A DNA stretch of 64,000 nucleotides from Ganoderma boninense (GCA_002900995.3 CM035304.1:6216134-6280133); one strand, 5' to 3'. Positions 45,801-55,153 are shown, counted from the stretch's first letter. Translations and numbers: made by a program. The notes: generated by a model not told the origin, from the letters alone.

Positions 45801-46199
45801 CATGTTGGTGTAGGCAAGTGATTTAAGTTCACCTCCAGAATCTGACTTCCACTTGATTATTTTCGCATTGTACTGCATCTCGACATATGCGATCCATTGT
45901 CGTGTAGACGGCAGTGCATTGGCTTTGGTGCGAAGACAAATCTCCCATGAATATGATGTGTAGTCATCATAAAATAGGATTGCGTGCTCGTACTTGTGGT
46001 ACGACGGCACGGGGAAGCTTTTCAGATCAACATGGATCAGCTCAAAAGGCTTGGATGCACGCCGATTGTCAATCGGGTGAGATTGCGATGGCATTTTGCC
46101 TTCAGCACATCCACGGCAAATCGAGTTCCTTTTGGGAGTCTCAACAATCGGACACTTCTCAGTGTGTTTCCGAAGGTGTCTCAGCACATCGTCTGAAGG
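42837..46199 (-). CDS. Copia gag-pol, 3' part: integrase, reverse transcriptase, RNase H
   Basis: This is the continuation of the polyprotein begun at 54438; frame is kept exactly across the gypsy insertion. It starts in the integrase HHCC region (CRGCAEGK), then the D,D,E core (HVDLKSF; SDSGGEL; NGRAER). Next is a long Pro-rich then Asp/Glu/Ser linker (44.5-44.7 kb encodes an almost pure acidic run). Reverse transcriptase follows (ARLVAKGFSQVEG, YLYGKLDEEIYLEQPEGF, YVDDALF). RNase H ends the protein (DSDWASDPYTRRSQTG, ALSSTEAEYMA, KHIDIRYHYIRE). All catalytic motifs look intact. Ends with GLHFPKAA, 41 bp before the polypurine tract. Confidence 0.95.
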   Translation of the reverse strand, partial: PSDDVLRHLRKHTEKCPIVETPKRNSICRGCAEGKMPSQSHPIDNRRASKPFELIHVDLKSFPVPSYHKYEHAILFYDDYTSYSWEICLRTKANALPSTRQWIAYVEMQYNAKIIKWKSDSGGELKSLAYTNMLKDRGIEIIPSAPHIHQQNGRAERIIRTLMDKSEAMRHDACIPQSWWEFSFEHAAHLYNRTPMRRLEWRTPYELLNGTKPDISHLRVFGCGAYVYLPPEIRKNKLSPKSELMIYLGIGAGNHNHKFMRLPNNIIFTAAQALFDETLFPKCSHDKKRQGQHDAPEPVEPVDQATAPSLLPDDGDEPRRPPTKPSTKGKGKARDVAPAPAPAVPPVPSQPSAQRRENVPVVQHPMPPQPPPVERQVAEGSRRPARERKVPVREGNVYGESRHPTDISKDIEKRGSWKRMIGEQPSRSRTAPPSRDEQVPGPSYTRSLPQSRQRSAERDLPVFLPPSMRTHREPTPVISSSSSDAEEEEDSGSDPVPAYVPPQPQPSAPSPDGPDPDEDDDDDDDEEEEDDDESEDESDDESEDESDDESEEESSGQSSEEVEGVLRAPRTDEAQLCREGGASLIQFLIAKAIPPNEGEKVPPPNVREWTYRDITSLPKAEQKEWFTACREELEALRRRDVYDVVDRPKGRKVVKNRWVFDVKTDGRKKARLVAKGFSQVEGEDFDKIFSPVVRFETVRLIIALAALEDWHISGLDVRSAYLYGKLDEEIYLEQPEGFRIPGSEHKVFRLKRALYGLKQAGLAWWRTLSESMKLMGFKRLTNDAGLYIYRHHSDGELVVVIVYVDDALFCGRNKKLVALLKARFMKKWECRDLGDAKEFLRMRITRIGRKIFLDQRAYLEKVLDRCGMTNARPALTPLPAGYIPAPNTEQSTPELRSRYQKIIGSLLYLMLGTRPDLTFAVTKLAQYAANPSTDHLSKALHICRYLVGTKKYTLVYNGESQLGLTAGTDSDWASDPYTRRSQTGFMLKLANCAFSWVSRAQKTIALSSTEAEYMAMSDCSCQIVWVHNLLAELGYHLDRVPLSGDNQGSIHIGQNAVTEARSKHIDIRYHYIREVYDRGITDIFYVEGTNNPADIFTKNLGTVKFHRFRPYLGLHFPKAA

Positions 46200-46204
46200 A
46201 TGAC
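46200..46204. repeat. Target-site duplication of gypsy element, left copy
   Basis: ATGAC, repeated at 52363-52367. Confidence 0.9.
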
Positions 46205-46664
46205 TGTTACGACTAGCTGTCGAGTAAGATCAGAGAGGAGGCTTACGAGACGAGCAAGGGCGTCGACGAGCACTTGTGCAGCGAGAGCGGAGCAGGGCTC
46301 GACAGTCAGGCTGGAGACAAGATGTATTGAGCGAGTAACTAACGAGCGAGAATACAGCGAGGCTTACCTGGAGACAAGAGGTCGAAACTGAGGTCTCCAG
46401 GTAGCAAAGTACAGGCCTTATATACATGTAACGGACAATGGGAACCGTGGACAATAGGTAACTATGGACACGGGAACTAGTGGGAGAACAATGGTATGTA
46501 GTACAATGACGACGGGAACAATGGGTAACAGGAGTTATTGTACTGCGAGAACAAGGGACAGGTTTGCTAAACAACGGAGGACAATAAGGACGACACGGGA
46601 GGCAAACAGTCCGAAAAGGGAAAGAGAGACGCCGGGGTAGGCGCCGAGCGTGCCGTTCATGACA
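46205..46664 (-). repeat. Gypsy 3' LTR
   Basis: 460 bp, no difference found from 51903-52362. On the minus strand a TATATAAGG (46416-46424) is a likely promoter TATA box. The corresponding site of the 5' LTR is 52114-52122. A long open frame across the LTR is not a gene. Confidence 0.95.
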
Positions 46665-46678
46665 ATACCCCCCTCCTA
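46665..46678 (-). other. Gypsy polypurine tract
   Basis: TAGGAGGGGGGTAT on the minus strand, directly beside the 3' LTR. Confidence 0.8.
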
Positions 46679-46690
46679 AGGATCGTGTCC

Positions 46691-48274
46691 TCACGATCGA
46701 GTCTTCTTGTTGAGAGGGCCAGGAGCGTCGGGATGTGTCGAATGAAACTTTTGCAGCACTTTTGGCGCATTTGCTAGATCCGACACGTCTTCCCAGCTAT
46801 CGTGTTCAGGGCCCCAGCCCTTCCAGTGAACAAGATACTGCAGTTTCTTCCACCGCCCATACCGACGCGACTCTAACACTTCCTCTACTTCGTACTCTTC
46901 CTCTCCTTCCACTTCAAGGGCTGCAGGTTCAGGGGGATGCCGACCGGGGAGTTGGCTTTCTTTGTGTGGGTGTAGGAGCGTCACATGGAACACTGGGTGG
47001 AGCCCCATGTCTTTGGGGAGCTTGAGCTCGTAAGCCAAGTTGCCCACCTTGCGCTTGACAGGGTATGGGCCAGCGTACCGGTCCACCAGCTTCCGAGAGA
47101 CTCCAGGAACCCGGAAGTTCCTCGTGTCGAGCCACACCTTCTGACCCTCCTTGAACTCTGGAGCAGCGGAGACATAGCGATCGTAGTACTCCTTCATCCG
47201 TTCTGCTGCCAGGGTTAAGGCTGAGGTCGCATCCTCCCTTGCCTGCCACAACTCCTCCCTTCGTTCATCTGCCGTAGGCACCGTGGTGGATAGCATCGGA
47301 ACGTGGAACTGAGGTTCATAGCCGTACATGAGGTAAAACGGCGAGTACCCTGTGGATGAATGTACGCGCGAGTTGAAGCAGTATTCTGCTGTTGGCAGCC
47401 ACTTGACCCAATCATCGCGGCGCCTCGAGCAGTACATCCGCAGGTACGCCTCTATCTCCTGGTTCCATCGCTCCGACTGTCCATCCGTCTGCGGGTGGTA
47501 GGCTGTGGACAACGCGCTTTCTATGTCGAGGCCTTTAAGGATTGCACGGAAGAGCTTGCTAGAGAACTGGGGCCCCCGATCAGAGATGATCTTACGTGGG
47601 AGTCCATGTAGGCGGAACCATTCTCTAATGAAGTTGTCTGCAGTCCCTTCCGTGTCGATCTCCTCAGTGCATGGAATAAGGTGAATCATCTTTCCATGCC
47701 GATCAGCAATAAGCTGGAGCGCGTTGTATCCATCCACCTCCGGCAATCCAGTAATGAAGTCACAGGTAACTACTTGGCCTGGGCCGTCTGGGATCTCGTT
47801 GGGCTGAAGGGGACCATGTGGCTTCGCATGTGAAGTCTTGCCACGGCGACAAGTGTCGCAGGTCTCAACGTAATCCTTGATGAACTTTGCCATGCCCGGC
47901 CACCAGTAGTTCCGTGTAACCAACTCCACCGTCTTTGCCTGGCCAGGGTGTCCAGCAGGCGGGAGGTCGTGGTGAATGCGCACTATCTCTGCTCGGAGCG
48001 CGTCGTCTTTGGGGACATAAACTCGGCCGCGGTAGAGCAGCAGGCCTTGTTCTGTGTTCCAGTCCACCAAATCGTTCTGTAGACGTGCTGGCCCTAGCTT
48101 ATCGAGCTTGCTGAGTGCCTCTGTGACCTCCTGTTCACGCTCTCCACATTCTCGAATGCGGCGGAGCAGTGCCTTCTCTGGTACCACTGACATGTGCCCC
48201 CTCCTGAGACAGAACCGCACCGGTAGCATACCCGGATGCATCGACTTCAATGCGGGTTTTGCGGTCTGGGTCAT
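46691..48274 (-). CDS. Gypsy integrase with chromodomain
   Basis: Up to 527 aa. The first ~25 residues come from a junction and are probably not native. From VVPEKALLRRIRECGEREQE onward it matches the linker before integrase in fungal chromoviruses. Then follow the HHCC zinc finger (H..P.AGHPG, CDTCRRGK), the D,D,E core (VTCDFITGLP, SDRGPQFSS, HPQTDGQSER), the GPY/F-like module (YAGPYPVKRKVGNLAYEL) and a C-terminal chromodomain (YEVEEVLESR...YLVHWKGWGPEHDSWED). Chromodomains of such elements guide insertion to histone-marked chromatin. Frame differs by one from the upstream RT frame because of the deletion, so no complete pol can be made from this copy. Confidence 0.9.
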   Translation of the reverse strand: MTQTAKPALKSMHPGMLPVRFCLRRGHMSVVPEKALLRRIRECGEREQEVTEALSKLDKLGPARLQNDLVDWNTEQGLLLYRGRVYVPKDDALRAEIVRIHHDLPPAGHPGQAKTVELVTRNYWWPGMAKFIKDYVETCDTCRRGKTSHAKPHGPLQPNEIPDGPGQVVTCDFITGLPEVDGYNALQLIADRHGKMIHLIPCTEEIDTEGTADNFIREWFRLHGLPRKIISDRGPQFSSKLFRAILKGLDIESALSTAYHPQTDGQSERWNQEIEAYLRMYCSRRRDDWVKWLPTAEYCFNSRVHSSTGYSPFYLMYGYEPQFHVPMLSTTVPTADERREELWQAREDATSALTLAAERMKEYYDRYVSAAPEFKEGQKVWLDTRNFRVPGVSRKLVDRYAGPYPVKRKVGNLAYELKLPKDMGLHPVFHVTLLHPHKESQLPGRHPPEPAALEVEGEEEYEVEEVLESRRYGRWKKLQYLVHWKGWGPEHDSWEDVSDLANAPKVLQKFHSTHPDAPGPLNKKTRS

Positions 48275-50058
48275 ACATGCTCAGGACAGGGCTTTCAGTG
48301 AAACGACGTTTGAGCTCATCGAATGCTGATCGCTCTTCGGCACCCCATTGCCAGGGAGCATTACCCGTGAGACGGTCAAGAGGTTTGCATACTGCACTGA
48401 AGTCCTTAATGAACCGCCTGTAGAAATTCGCGAAACCGCGGAACTTCCGTACATCTGAGGCGTTCTGAGGGACAGGCCATTCTGCGATACCCCTGACCTT
48501 CACTGGGTCCATCTCCACACGGTTCTCCGAGACGAGCACACCTAGGTACTCAACCTTGGGCTGTTCGAATTCACACTTCTCTGGCTTGCAGAACAGGTCG
48601 TGCTCCGCCAGACGCTTCAGGACCTCACGCACCAACGTGCGGTGTTCCTCAATGTCGTTGGTGAATATGAGGATGTCGTCGAGGTAGATAGTGATTTTGC
48701 CGAGTATGATGAGGTCCTTGAAGATGTCGTTCATGAGCGCAGAGAATGTACTGGGCGAGTTGGCCAGTCCGAAGTACATCACATTCGGTTCGAACAGTCC
48801 GCGATTGGTAACAAAGGCAGCCTTCCATTCATCACCGGTCTTGATCCGCACATTGTTGTACCCCCAACGGATGTCAAGCTTGGTAAAGTACTTGGCCCTC
48901 TTGAGTCGATCCATCAAGTCCGACACCAACGGCAGTGGGTATCGGTTCTTAATGGTGATGTCGTTCAATCGCCGGTAGTCCTGTACGGGACGTAGGCTGC
49001 CGTCCTTCTTTTTAACGAAGAAGAACGGTGATGACATCGGTGACTTCGACTCTTGAATATATCCTTTGGCCAAGTTCTCACTAAGGAACTTGTCAAGCTC
49101 GACCTGCTCGCTGGGAGACAGGGGGTACACCTTGGAATGGAACATCCTAGCATCTGGTACGAGTTCTATGGCGTGGTCATAGGGTCCGTGCTCAGGTAGA
49201 CGTTCGGACGCCTCTTTCGAGAACACACGCAGATACTCGTGGTACTGGGGAGGTACAATCTCTTCGACAGGACGGACTTCCTTCTTCTGGTACTCCTGTT
49301 CAGCGAGCTGTTGAGAGTACGTGTAGCTCGCCGATACAAAGATCTTAGGGGTACCTCGAAGTCGTCGTCCATCTTCCAGCGCATTGAGAAAAGACTCCTC
49401 AGTGCCATCCCATTCCGGCAGAAAACCTGGTGGTGGAGGCCTATCTTCCTCCTCCTCCTCGACCATTACGGCCGTGCATATCCTACCCATCATCTTTGCC
49501 TTCCGCACCCGCCGAGAACCATTGCGCGCCGTAAGCCGTACCTCCGTATCACGCGCTTTGGTCTCAACAGGTTTGGATGCCTTCCGATGAGCCGGACATG
49601 CCTCTGGACATCTCGATAGGCGCAGCGAGCCACGTTCCCAATCTACTTCAGGGTTGTGCTCACGCAGCCAGTCCAGGCCAATGATCACATCCTCTTCTCC
49701 TATGTCTGTCACCACAAACACCACCTTCTCTCGGTGGTCTCCAATCGCCATATCCAACACGGCGACCTCCGTGATCGTCCCATCACGGTTCTCAGTACCA
49801 TCTATGTTGTACAGAGGGATTGGCCTTGCCAACTTCCTCGTCATAACCTGGTTCTTCTCTACGAACCGTCTATGTAAAAACTTAGTAGTAGCTCCACTAT
49901 CTACCATTGCTACTATGTCCTTATGTCGCTGCTTGCCGATCAACCGTACCGGTATATGAAAGTGCTGACCACTGTGATTTACTTCATATACGAACGCGGA
50001 ACTCAGTACAGAAAATCGACTATTACTACAAGAGCCGGCACGCGCAGCGTCCAGTGCG
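48135..50058 (-). CDS. Gypsy protease and reverse transcriptase, truncated RNase H
   Basis: Pol frame, -1 relative to gag, open from the gag end (about 50058) without its own ATG. It has aspartic protease DSGATTKF (after HFHIPVRLIGKQ) and reverse transcriptase with FFVKKKDGSLRPVQDYRRLN, FTKLDIRWGYNN, PNVMYFGLANSPSTF and YLDDILIF. The connection domain (FRGFANFYRRFIKDFS) precedes the first RNase H strand, EVDASGYATGAVLSQE. There the element breaks: instead of the remaining ~110 residues of RNase H and the linker, sequence jumps to the pre-integrase region, and this frame ends after 20 unrelated residues (stop at 48135). Only one of the RNase H acidic residues remains. Confidence 0.9.
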
Positions 50059-50065
50059 GCTCTGA

Positions 50066-51514
50066 TCAGAAACCCTCCTTCTTTTCAGCGGCCGAAAGGG
50101 CCGCCAGCTTTTCCTCCATCGCCTTAACCTGGGCCTGGAGAGCCGCCACTTCCGTAGTCGTGGTGGACGAGGAAGCAGCCTTCTGCCCTCCTGCCTTAAG
50201 CTTCGGGCATTCGACGGCGCGGTGTCCGGGTTGACCACAGCTGTAGCAGTTACCGGTGAACGGCTTCTTCCCTGTAGCAGCTGCCTTCTCCCCCTTCTTC
50301 TTCCACCCAAACGACTTCGGGCGTTCCTCCTCTCTAGTGACAAGGTTCTGGTCGAGCGACAGTGCCACCTTCTGAATCTTCGTGAGGTCGGAGATGTCGT
50401 GGGCAGTGGTAGCGAAGACATCCTTGAGTCTGGGAGGCAACCCCTCGCGGTACCGTTCACGCTTGTCTGCGTCGCTGAAGCTGGTCCAGGCCGCGATGGC
50501 GTTAAACTGCACCGTGTACTCCTTGACGGTGCCAACCTTGTGGTACGCCTTGCAAAGCTTAACCAGCTCAGCGACGGCAGCTTCCTTGTCGTCCGCTGCG
50601 CAGAAATGGGCCTTGAAGGCCGTTTCAAAGGCATTGAAGTCTGCCCAAGGACTTTTTGTGGTCGCGAGGGTCACGATGTGAGGCCCTGCCCAGTCTGCCG
50701 CTCCCTCGGTAAGCTTGCTCAGGACCGTCATCCATGTGACAACGGGGTCCAGGCCAGGGGCTGCTGTCGTCAGAGTGTTGTAGTAGATCCTGGCTGCAGA
50801 CACGAAGCGTAGACCATCTTGAGCAGTTTTTCCATCGTATGTGGAGGGAGCGATTTGGGAGAGGAGTTTGGAGACATCGAATGGCGGGAGAGTGGTCATG
50901 ACGGGTGAGGATGATCGGCTGGATGAGGACGATGAAGAGGGTTGTGGAGTGTTGAGATTGACGGTTTCTCGTTTGGGTTGCGGTTCGAGCTTAACTTCAG
51001 GCTTCGCTTCTACCTTTGGAAGTTTAGAGCTCGAGGCAACAGGGGATGAAGTGACTCGCTGCCGGGCGAGTTCGAGGGCTGTCTGAAGAGGAATTGCTCC
51101 CAAACGTGGAGAGCCGGAGGGGGTCGCAGTAGGTGTTGGCTTGCGGCTGGTTGGACGTGAGGGTGCACGGGATGGAACCCGTGAAGATGGCTTGGATGGG
51201 GGACGAGAGGCTGGTCTGGACGCGGGGTTCTGGGTGGCGACTGTCGCCGCCTGACGAGCTGGGGGGCGTCCTGGATCTCGAGGTGCAGGTGCTGGTGGGT
51301 TTGCGATCTTCGCACGGATTAGGACTTCCTGTTCTTTGGTGGTGAGGAGTCTAGGGGCGATGCCTTCGCGAGTTTCAAGAGTATCGTTGAATGTGTGTGA
51401 TCGGTGGGGGCACGGTTGCTCCTCGCAGTAGTACCAGGTTTGCTTATCTTCGTCCCAGTACTCGTCCTGTACCGCAGTGGGGTGAAATATGTGTCCCCAG
51501 GCTTGGCAAGCCAC
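50066..51514 (-). CDS. Gypsy gag
   Basis: 482 aa. A Pro/Ser/Arg-rich N-terminal third precedes a capsid-like helical region (PPFDVSKLLSQIAPSTYDG ... DFNAFETAFKAHF ... VKEYTVQFNAIAAWTSF). A CCHC zinc knuckle, CYSCGQPGHRAVEC, follows. It ends in a coiled-coil-like helix (LQAQVKAMEEKLAALSAAEK) and stops at 50066. Pol continues in the -1 frame. Confidence 0.9.
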   Translation of the reverse strand: MACQAWGHIFHPTAVQDEYWDEDKQTWYYCEEQPCPHRSHTFNDTLETREGIAPRLLTTKEQEVLIRAKIANPPAPAPRDPGRPPARQAATVATQNPASRPASRPPSKPSSRVPSRAPSRPTSRKPTPTATPSGSPRLGAIPLQTALELARQRVTSSPVASSSKLPKVEAKPEVKLEPQPKRETVNLNTPQPSSSSSSSRSSSPVMTTLPPFDVSKLLSQIAPSTYDGKTAQDGLRFVSAARIYYNTLTTAAPGLDPVVTWMTVLSKLTEGAADWAGPHIVTLATTKSPWADFNAFETAFKAHFCAADDKEAAVAELVKLCKAYHKVGTVKEYTVQFNAIAAWTSFSDADKRERYREGLPPRLKDVFATTAHDISDLTKIQKVALSLDQNLVTREEERPKSFGWKKKGEKAAATGKKPFTGNCYSCGQPGHRAVECPKLKAGGQKAASSSTTTTEVAALQAQVKAMEEKLAALSAAEKKEGF

Positions 51515-51902
51515 GTTGAATCTCGCTTTCCTATCCTAGGAATGAAACGGCAGGTGCACGATCCAACACTGTCTGCTCAGCCTCCTCGGCCTATTGCTGT
51601 GTCTTAGCCCAAGGGGCACGGGCCCAAGGGTGTTCTGCCTTGGCTTTGTTTCGCCGCCTTTCTCTAGCCTCCCACGCCGTGAGGCGGACCACTTCTGTCA
51701 GTACCGGGGTCTCGGGTTAGGAGCTTTCCGCGTACTGTACCACTAAGAGTGGCAAGCCTCAGGTTGCGCCGAGACCACGTCCGATGGTGTGACTAGAGCG
51801 CGTACTACGCTAGGCCAACACAGAGGATCAAAGTGCGTACCGTACGAGAGGAAAAGAAAGGAAAGGGAGTACGCCGGTGCTCGTGTAGAAGTTTCGACCT
51901 AA
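51515..51902 (-). other. Gypsy 5' leader and primer-binding region
   Basis: 388 bp between the 5' LTR and gag, non-coding. The bases next to the LTR read TTAGGTCGAAACTTC on the minus strand. I could not match them to a tRNA. Confidence 0.6.
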
Positions 51903-52362
51903 TGTTACGACTAGCTGTCGAGTAAGATCAGAGAGGAGGCTTACGAGACGAGCAAGGGCGTCGACGAGCACTTGTGCAGCGAGAGCGGAGCAGGGCTCGA
52001 CAGTCAGGCTGGAGACAAGATGTATTGAGCGAGTAACTAACGAGCGAGAATACAGCGAGGCTTACCTGGAGACAAGAGGTCGAAACTGAGGTCTCCAGGT
52101 AGCAAAGTACAGGCCTTATATACATGTAACGGACAATGGGAACCGTGGACAATAGGTAACTATGGACACGGGAACTAGTGGGAGAACAATGGTATGTAGT
52201 ACAATGACGACGGGAACAATGGGTAACAGGAGTTATTGTACTGCGAGAACAAGGGACAGGTTTGCTAAACAACGGAGGACAATAAGGACGACACGGGAGG
52301 CAAACAGTCCGAAAAGGGAAAGAGAGACGCCGGGGTAGGCGCCGAGCGTGCCGTTCATGACA
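51903..52362 (-). repeat. Gypsy 5' LTR
   Basis: 460 bp. Identical to 46205-46664 as far as I can read. It is followed by the second ATGAC. Confidence 0.95.
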
Positions 52363-54438
52363 ATGACCTAAGCGACGGTGGAGAGTATCATGGTCTATGC
52401 CTGCCAAGGCGACCATGCTTCGCGCCTGAACAGGCTGCGTATAGATCACATATATTGTATCACCAACTTCACGTGGTTCGAAAGAAACCACATGGTTCTT
52501 GCTGCTATAAAGCGAGATCTTGGCAGTAGTAGCACGCACTGACATCCCGCTTCGCAGAAGAGCACCCATAGATATGAGTTTGTTGGTGAGATTTGGAACC
52601 AAGGCAACGTTTGTCAACCTTAAAGTTCTGCCTGTCTCCAATAGTAAGAAGACAGTGCCTTCGCCAGTCATATACGTCGTACTATCAGCAGTGCTGAGCA
52701 GGCGTTTGGTCTTGTAGTAGCGGAAATCAGCAAAATCACCCAAGGAGTAGGTGAAGTGTGTCGATGCTCCTGAGTCGAGCATCCAGACACTGTTATTGCG
52801 ATCAACTGATTTCGCTTTCCCCTTGCACTTCGCGCACGCTGCATATGTAGAGCGGTGAATACATGAATTATCTTCTGCAGCTACTGATAATACAGTTGTA
52901 GCTACAGGTATGCGCGATACATCTACACAACGAGAGGAACTTGCGACACTAGTCACTGCCGATTGAGGCGTGCAGTCAGCATACAACTCATGGTGTAGTG
53001 GGGAATGGACTGACCATTGACGATCGAAGAACTCCTCGACGTCTTCGTCCCGCTCGTCCTCACTGCTGAGTCCGAGGGATACGGCTTCCTCCATGTCCAT
53101 GTCCATGTCCGCGGCGACGGCGCCTATGCGCTCCCTGAGGTTCGGGCTGATGCGCGACTCTAGGGTGTACCGGCGGCGCTTGGGCTCTTGCTCCTCGCTG
53201 TCCGAGTCCTCGTCGCTGAGCACCTCGACGATCCTGGTGCTGCTGCGCACGATGAGCGTGGGGCTGCGCGATATGGGGCTGGTGGAGCGGGAGTCCTCGC
53301 TGAGTGTCGCGGAGGATTCCGGCGAAGAGCGCCTGGAATGCTGCTCTGTCGTCGGCGTTTGGACGGAGTCCTTGCTGCGGCTGCTGGCCATGACGAGCAT
53401 CTCGAGCTTGCGGATGCGCTCGGTGGTTGCCTCGACGCCCAGCTCCTTCGCGAGGTCGAATGCCTGCGTGAGCGCAGGGTACTGGTTTTTTAGGCCAGTC
53501 CTTGCATGGAGGGGCTTGACGGGCTTGTGCAGGAGCGCGCGGGGGTCTCGCGACTGCGGCACCGTGTCCATCTCGCCCTTGGTGATCACAGGGTGTGCAT
53601 CAGCGACGTGGGCAATGTGCGCATGGTGATGCGCACCTTGGTGCTGCTGGAAGCGGCCACGTCCTCCGCGCCTGCCCCGATGGGTTTGCTGCTGCTGCCC
53701 CTGAGGGCGCTGCTGCTGATGCTGCTGCTGGCCTTGCGGGCGCTGCTGCTGGCGGAAAGTGGGGTCTTGCGGCTTGCGCTTGACCGCACTGATCTTGTTC
53801 GCGCTGTCGCGCGGCTTCTGCTGGTGGCGCCCCTGGCGCTGCTCCCAGTACATGATGACGCGGTTGCGAACATCGTCGAAGGTGACTAGATGGACAGCTG
53901 GAGTAGTTGCCGTCGGCACGAGGCCTGAGGTGTAAACCTGAATGATGGGGTCCATCGCGGATGGGAGCTTCGAGAGGAGGATCATCCCCTTGATGTGCTC
54001 AGCGACGGTAAACTGGTTGGTCTCGAGCATCTGGAAGTGAGCGCGGAGCTTGTCCATCGCAGGAATAGGGTTGGAGTCGCTAGGGATGGTGACGCCCATG
54101 GCAGCGCGGAAGTCCTGGTAGACGATCGGGATGCCGGGCTTCCCGTAGGTGTCCTTGAGGTAGTCCCAGACCTCCTTAGTGGTGGTCTTAGAGTCGATCG
54201 CAGTGCCAATGCTGTCATCGACACGGAGACGGATGCTGCCGCAAGCGGCGGTGTCGTCCTCGTTCCAACCGTCGACCTTGTCCTCGTTCGAGCCGTCAGC
54301 AGCCAAGGTTGGACAGGCCTTGGTCATAGGCTTGGTCCAACGGCCCGTCGTCTGAAGGTACGCCTCCATCTTCGGTGCCCACTGAAGGTAGTTGGGGCCG
54401 GTGAGGAGCGTGACGAGGTTGGTGAGGTTGTTCGACAT
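52363..54438 (-). CDS. Copia gag-pol, 5' part: gag, protease, start of integrase
   Basis: 692 codons from MSNNLTNLVTLLTGPNYLQW, the typical copia gag opening. Gag includes a Gln-rich then Arg/Gly-rich region instead of a clear zinc knuckle, and a Ser/acid-rich stretch. The aspartic protease motif is WMLDSGASTHF, followed by the integrase zinc-finger start TLHRRLGH. There the gypsy target duplication begins. The reading frame to the 3' part (46199) is continuous (LGH-PSDDVLRHL), and the two parts together give 1813 codons. The intact polyprotein was evidently available until the gypsy insertion. Confidence 0.95.
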
Positions 54439-54747
54439 GGCGATCGATAAGGTGATAGAAGTCTGACCAAAAGAGATGGTCAGTCACCATTTGCAGCGAC
54501 AACAATGAGGAGAGAATGCCAGAAGCGTATACTGGCAGAGGTTTCCCCTCTGTGTAGCATGGCAGGCAGCGATCAAAGAGATCGCGCCACATCCAAGCCA
54601 CCATCGTGCATGGATGGCCGCGTATGATCGCGCCAGATCCAATGCCCGGAAGGTCTGCCATAACGGCGACAAGAGGTTTGCCAGGCGAGCTGGTGCGGAG
54701 TGGAACGCAGCCAGCGATGAGCGGCGCAGTATCCACAACGTCGACCA

Positions 54748-54759
54748 GGGCTCATAACC
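54748..54759 (-). other. Copia primer-binding site (initiator tRNA-Met anticodon region)
   Basis: The plus strand reads GGGCTCATAACC directly beside the 5' LTR, which is the anticodon stem-loop sequence of eukaryotic initiator tRNA-Met. The element strand is thus complementary to the middle of that tRNA, the half-tRNA priming known for Drosophila copia and relatives. Confidence 0.8.
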
Positions 54760-55110
54760 TGTTGAACATAGTGGGAGACGCCCACTATGGGGAGGGCACT
54801 ACACGCAGTGTGCACGCATACTCACCTGGCTAGTGTGAGGTAGAGGCTTGTATCGAGTGAGGAGAAGAGAGAGAAGAGCTGTTCTTCATTAGGGCCAATG
54901 GGGGCCATATATATACTACAGGATGTACTGTATTACTAAGGCTATACAGTACGGGAACGCACTGCCAGAGACATCGAGGCAGTGCGACACATGAGATGAT
55001 CATGTGGGCAGCTATACAGCGCCTGTGCAGATGGATGAGATATCGGGCTGTGCCGATATCTATGTACACAGCTATGCCGTGCATGCAGTGCTCGGCTATG
55101 CTGTTCAACA
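54760..55110 (-). repeat. Copia 5' LTR
   Basis: 351 bp, identical to 42434-42784 as far as I can read. Confidence 0.95.
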
Positions 55111-55115
55111 GTGGT
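55111..55115. repeat. Target-site duplication of copia element, right copy
   Basis: GTGGT, as at 42429-42433. Confidence 0.9.
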
Positions 55116-55153
55116 ACAAGGGGGCGGTTTTCGAGACGGTACGCGATGCTTAG
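55116..55153 (+). pseudogene. Displaced 3' end of the 42.0-kb gene
   Basis: Joined to the left side it reads RW then YKGAVFETVRDA and TAG (55151-55153). The paralogue at 37.6 kb ends RWYKKA. Confidence 0.6.

Larger units (their letters stand above)
46205..52362 (-). mobile_element. Ty3/gypsy chromovirus-type LTR retrotransposon, internally deleted
   Basis: 6,158 bp with two 460-bp LTRs (TGTTACGAC...CATGACA) that read identical, and a 5-bp target duplication. Order is gag, protease, reverse transcriptase, partial RNase H, integrase, chromodomain; integrase after RT identifies Ty3/gypsy and the chromodomain a chromovirus. It lies within the integrase region of the copia element in the same orientation. 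Identical LTRs mean it was the last event in this nest. Most of RNase H is absent. Confidence 0.95.
42434..55110 (-). mobile_element. Ty1/copia LTR retrotransposon with nested gypsy element
   Basis: 12,677 bp in total, 6,514 bp without the nested element. It has 351-bp LTRs bounded by TGTTGAAC and GTTCAACA, a 5-bp duplication, a purine-rich tract beside the 3' LTR and a primer-binding site for the initiator tRNA anticodon region beside the 5' LTR. Integrase precedes reverse transcriptase, which is the copia order. The two LTRs read identical, so insertion was recent. The coding region is one uninterrupted frame except for the gypsy insert. Confidence 0.95.

Noticed and set aside
46230..46694. 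154-aa frame across the gypsy LTR, also fused to copia gag
   Set aside because: It is LTR sequence present identically at 51.9 kb. The apparent fusion to copia gag is caused by the insertion.
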